A stretch of DNA of 7,993 bases, taken from positions 1-7,993 of the forward strand of contig DHFP01000023.1 in NCBI GenBank assembly GCA_002402315.1, written 5' to 3'. This document shows positions 6,260 through 7,993 of this stretch, piece by piece; position 1 is the first letter of the stretch, and each line of letters opens with the position of its first letter. The notes under the pieces are model-generated. The model searched no databases. It saw nothing but the letters and a program-made list of their open reading frames with translations, and was not told the origin of the DNA. Position numbers and translations under genes: made by a program. Source of the stretch: Clostridiales bacterium UBA4821 (GTDB lineage: Bacteria > Bacillota > Clostridia > Acetivibrionales > UBA4821).

Positions 6260-6318
6260 AGCTTTGGAGAGATACTAAATATCCCGTTATTCCGCGCATT
6301 AGAGATTCTTATATTTTA
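6260..6318 (+). repeat. Right copy of the 59-bp direct repeat flanking the PIN module
   Basis: Ungapped match to 5412-5470 (52/59), same orientation, offset 848 bp. It sits upstream of the PIN promoter, so the two copies bracket the whole PIN module including its promoter. The GGA-hairpin cluster begins immediately to its right, which has no counterpart beside the left copy. Confidence 0.85.
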
Positions 6319-6319
6319 T

Positions 6320-6571
6320 GGAATCACGGAGAGGTAAAATCACCAGGACGGTGATTTTAGGCATTATCAGACATGGACGTCTGTTAGCCATGACCCCTGG
6401 AGGGATGGAGTAAACATATATGAAGCTCTTTGCAAGGAATTCAGGGATTAAGCAGAGAGGATTTCAAAAGGAGTACGAAGGGTGTGCTCCTTTTGAAGGC
6501 TACTTTGAAAACTGCTTTAGAAATTACTTAAAGAAAGTAATGCTACAGTAATTGCTTAAAGCCAATTTACG
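6320..6571 (+). ncRNA. Candidate structured RNA with GGA-loop hairpins (CsrA-sponge-like)
   Basis: Successive plus-strand hairpins are visible. H1 (6335-6359): TAAAATCACC / GGTGATTTTA, loop AGGAC. H2 (6368-6383): CAGAC / GTCTG, loop ATGGAC. H3 (6388-6408): CCAT..CCC / GGG ATGG, loop CTGGA. H4 (6426-6459): CTCT..GC / GC..AGAG, loop with two GGA. H5 (6463-6497): an 11-bp stem TTCAAAAGGAG / CTCCTTTTGAA. A long imperfect hairpin follows (6514-6562). Positions 6320-6472 hold 11 GGA triplets where roughly two are expected by composition. CsrA/RsmA proteins bind GGA in hairpin loops, and sponge RNAs (CsrB, RsmY) repeat that unit; H2 ACATGGACGT is close to the CsrA consensus. I see no clear promoter or matching terminator, so a repeat-element or decayed-sequence origin remains possible. 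Confidence 0.35.
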
Positions 6572-6576
6572 GGTCT

Positions 6577-6611
6577 GAGATTGCCGCATCGCTATACTCC
6601 TTGCAATGACA
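6577..6611. repeat. REP-like intergenic fragment (GAGATTGC...GCAATGACA)
   Basis: The sequence runs from GAGATTGCCGCATCGC to CCTTGCAATGACA, with inverted ends ATTGC (6580-6584) and GCAAT (6603-6607). It closely resembles the dispersed repeat of type GAGATTGC..TCGC..GCAATGACA seen in many unrelated bacterial genomes. That recognition is from memory, not from a search. Confidence 0.5.
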
Positions 6612-6624
6612 TGTAAGTCAAGTA

Positions 6625-6660
6625 AATGAAAAAACCTTCCCTTATGAAAGAGAAGGTTTT
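6625..6660 (-). terminator. Intrinsic terminator of the TolC-like gene
   Basis: On the minus strand AAAACCTTC pairs with GAAGGTTTT, with an additional inner CTT/AAG pairing, and the downstream arm runs into TTTTTTCATTT. It begins 14 nt after the stop codon at 6675. The A-run before the stem and U-run after it are classic for rho-independent termination. Confidence 0.85.
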
Positions 6661-6674
6661 GGTGCTTTACTCTG

Positions 6675-7877
6675 TTATTGCCCTTGACTAGTTTGTGCTG
6701 TACCTGATGCTGAGCCGGTGGTTGAAGCAGAAGCTGCAGCCCCGGCAGTTTCTACTTCACCTATAGTATAGGATGCTTCGAACTTTCTATTTGCAAGTAT
6801 GTTTTTATTAAGTGCCTTTTCAAGGTCAATTTCTGCCTGCTTAAAGCTTAGATCACTGCCCATAAGGTCTACCAGCGATATCATGCCGAGAGTATACTTG
6901 AGTTCATTTACTCTGTGCAGCTCTTTAGTATTATTATAAGCCTCGAGTGCAACAGTATAATCCTTCTCTGATGTTATTACTGCCTCATATGCATCCAATA
7001 CCTTCTGCTTAATGTCAAGCATGTCATTCTCATAGAATTCTTTTTCTTTTTCATATGCGTCTTTCTTATCCTTATATTCGTCATACCCAAGATTCATCTT
7101 AAAGTGCTCATATAACTCATAATCCATTTTTATGGAATTCAGTGAATCTGTCAACTGTATTGTATCAAGTCTGTTCCGAGCTGCTTTTTCAAGCAAGTCA
7201 TCAGTATTGATATCTCCAAGTTCTTTGAATTCCTTGTTATTGATCTTAATCTTTAATGTCACATTCCGGTCTATACCCAGCAGCGTCTTTTGAGCATTCT
7301 TTTTTAATATAAGTGCATCATACATTAGTTTGAGCTTGGAATTTATCTGGCTTAACGCTGTACCGGCCTGGTCCAGCTGGGTTTGGTTTATCATCTCAAG
7401 CTTAAACTTGAGATGTGCGATATCATAGTCCTTCTCTAATTTAGCCTTTGTCTTTCTCAAGTATTCCAAATCTTTTTCAGCCTCATCAATTTCATATGCC
7501 AGCTTTTCTATACTATAATATGTAGACTGTCCGGTTAATTCCTTTGTTTTCAGAAGTTCATCGTACGTATATTTTGTCTTCTCCAACGTATAACCTTTAT
7601 GTAATGCGTACTCATCCATTGATGCAAAAGTAACCTTATCGGGAACATTTTGAATCTTCCTGGTATCCGAAACCATGTCATTATACGTCTTTTCCATATC
7701 ATCACACTGGTCTTTCAGATCCCTCAGGGTCTTGTTATGCTCTTCAGCATATTTTTGGGCTTTATCCAGTGTCATCTCCTGTATTCCTGTTTTCTGTCCG
7801 GCTGCATATACGGTGCCTGATATCATGAACACCAGTATACCTATTGATATCAAACCGTTTATAAATTTCCTTAACAT
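6675..7877 (-). CDS. Secreted TolC-family (outer membrane efflux protein-like) coiled-coil protein
   Basis: This 400-residue exported protein has the alpha-hairpin repeats of the TolC/OEP family. In Gram-negative bacteria these form the periplasmic tunnel and outer-membrane barrel of efflux and type I secretion systems. A signal peptide covers residues 1-25 (MLRKF, hydrophobic core, VYA site). The mature start EMTLDKAQKYAEEHNKTLRD is typical OEP. Long charged helices span about 36-70, 118-200 and 270-375; the last includes LKYTLGMISLVDLMGSDLSF, an OEP hallmark. The C-terminus (about 378-400) is a low-complexity Ala/Ser/Thr/Gly/Gln tail. It is shorter than typical TolC (about 430-490), and beta-strands are not obvious, so it may lack the barrel. 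GGAGGAG (7883-7889) lies 5 nt before the ATG. It is monocistronic at its 3' side. The role in a presumed single-membrane cell is unknown; wall-spanning export or an envelope scaffold are possibilities. Confidence 0.85.
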   Translation of the reverse strand: MLRKFINGLISIGILVFMISGTVYAAGQKTGIQEMTLDKAQKYAEEHNKTLRDLKDQCDDMEKTYNDMVSDTRKIQNVPDKVTFASMDEYALHKGYTLEKTKYTYDELLKTKELTGQSTYYSIEKLAYEIDEAEKDLEYLRKTKAKLEKDYDIAHLKFKLEMINQTQLDQAGTALSQINSKLKLMYDALILKKNAQKTLLGIDRNVTLKIKINNKEFKELGDINTDDLLEKAARNRLDTIQLTDSLNSIKMDYELYEHFKMNLGYDEYKDKKDAYEKEKEFYENDMLDIKQKVLDAYEAVITSEKDYTVALEAYNNTKELHRVNELKYTLGMISLVDLMGSDLSFKQAEIDLEKALNKNILANRKFEASYTIGEVETAGAAASASTTGSASGTAQTSQGQ

Positions 7878-7919
7878 GACAACTCCTCCGTTGCTTTTTT
7901 ATGTATTAACTTCATATAT

Positions 7920-7928
7920 ATTATATCA
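7920..7928 (-). promoter_or_regulatory. Extended -10 promoter for the TolC-like gene
   Basis: The minus strand reads TGATATAAT, an extended -10 with perfect TATAAT at 7920-7925 and TG at 7927-7928, about 42 nt before the ATG at 7877. No convincing -35 hexamer is found 16-18 nt further upstream. The same nine bases form the PIN-module promoter. Confidence 0.6.
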
Positions 7929-7993
7929 TATTGGGCTATAATTTTGACTATATAAGTTGAATTAAATATTTGGATACAAGTTCACATTTCATG

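Larger units (their letters stand above)
6195..6660. other. Non-coding region between the PIN pair and the TolC-like gene
   Basis: No supported protein gene lies here. From left to right it holds an A/T-rich segment, the right copy of the 59-bp repeat, a run of five GGA-rich hairpins, a long imperfect hairpin, a REP-like fragment, and the terminator of the TolC-like gene. A 31-codon open frame (6318-6413) crosses the hairpins but has no ribosome site. Confidence 0.6.

Noticed and set aside
6318..6413. 31-codon open frame from ATG at 6318 ending MTPGGME
   Set aside because: No ribosome site precedes it (upstream is TTATATTTT), it lies exactly across three hairpins, and its start is the end of the 59-bp repeat. 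It is better explained as chance openness of a structured repeat; a small protein is not excluded.
6320..6571. Known riboswitch, group I/II intron or OMEGA RNA
   Set aside because: I could not match conserved cores of the c-di-GMP, TPP, SAM, glycine or ZTP riboswitches, nor a group II domain V, and no associated nuclease or reverse transcriptase gene is present.
5200..6660. CRISPR array or insertion sequence
   Set aside because: The repeats are only two copies 848 bp apart with no regular spacers, and no transposase, terminal inverted repeat pair or Cas gene is seen.

Overview
The window looks like a chromosomal piece of a low-GC, Gram-positive anaerobe of the Clostridia, possibly from the cellulolytic, S-layer-bearing group. 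The reasons are A/T-rich intergenic DNA, strong Shine-Dalgarno sites (AAGGGGG, GGAGGTGA, GGAGGAG), TGATATAAT-type promoters, and two secreted proteins with S-layer homology (SLH) domains. The genus is inference; no rRNA or other marker gene is present.

Layout. Positions 58-1905 (minus strand) encode a 615-residue secreted SLH protein with a C-terminal array of about five beta-rich modules. A 503-base divergent intergenic region (1906-2408) holds promoters, a three-copy 12-13 bp motif, overlapping inverted repeats and an extra perfect Shine-Dalgarno site. Positions 2409-5201 (plus) encode a 930-residue S-layer-type protein, probably the major surface-layer subunit, closed by a strong hairpin terminator. 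Positions 5202-5467 are a non-coding stretch of hairpins and REP-like fragments. Positions 5468-6122 (minus) carry two overlapping genes: a PIN-domain putative RNase and a 71-residue partner, which together look like a toxin-antitoxin module. A 59-bp direct repeat (52/59 identical, 848 bp apart) brackets this pair. Positions 6195-6660 have no convincing gene but contain a run of hairpins with GGA in their loops, the strongest candidate here for something undescribed. Positions 6675-7877 (minus) encode a secreted TolC-fold (outer-membrane-efflux-like) protein with its own promoter and terminator.

How the parts fit. Three of the five genes build the cell envelope. The two SLH proteins are divergently transcribed, share an SLH-plus-beta-module plan, and have identical AAGGGGG ribosome sites, so co-regulation from the shared intergenic region is plausible. 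The TolC-like protein is a third exported envelope component. The PIN pair with its flanking repeat and REP-like debris looks like an accessory insertion between envelope genes.

Most speculative and most interesting: the 6320-6571 hairpin cluster has 11 GGA triplets in about 153 nt, several in apical loops (AGGAC, ATGGAC, CTGGA). That is the layout of CsrA/RsmA-sequestering RNAs, but no clear promoter was found and a repeat-element origin is equally possible.
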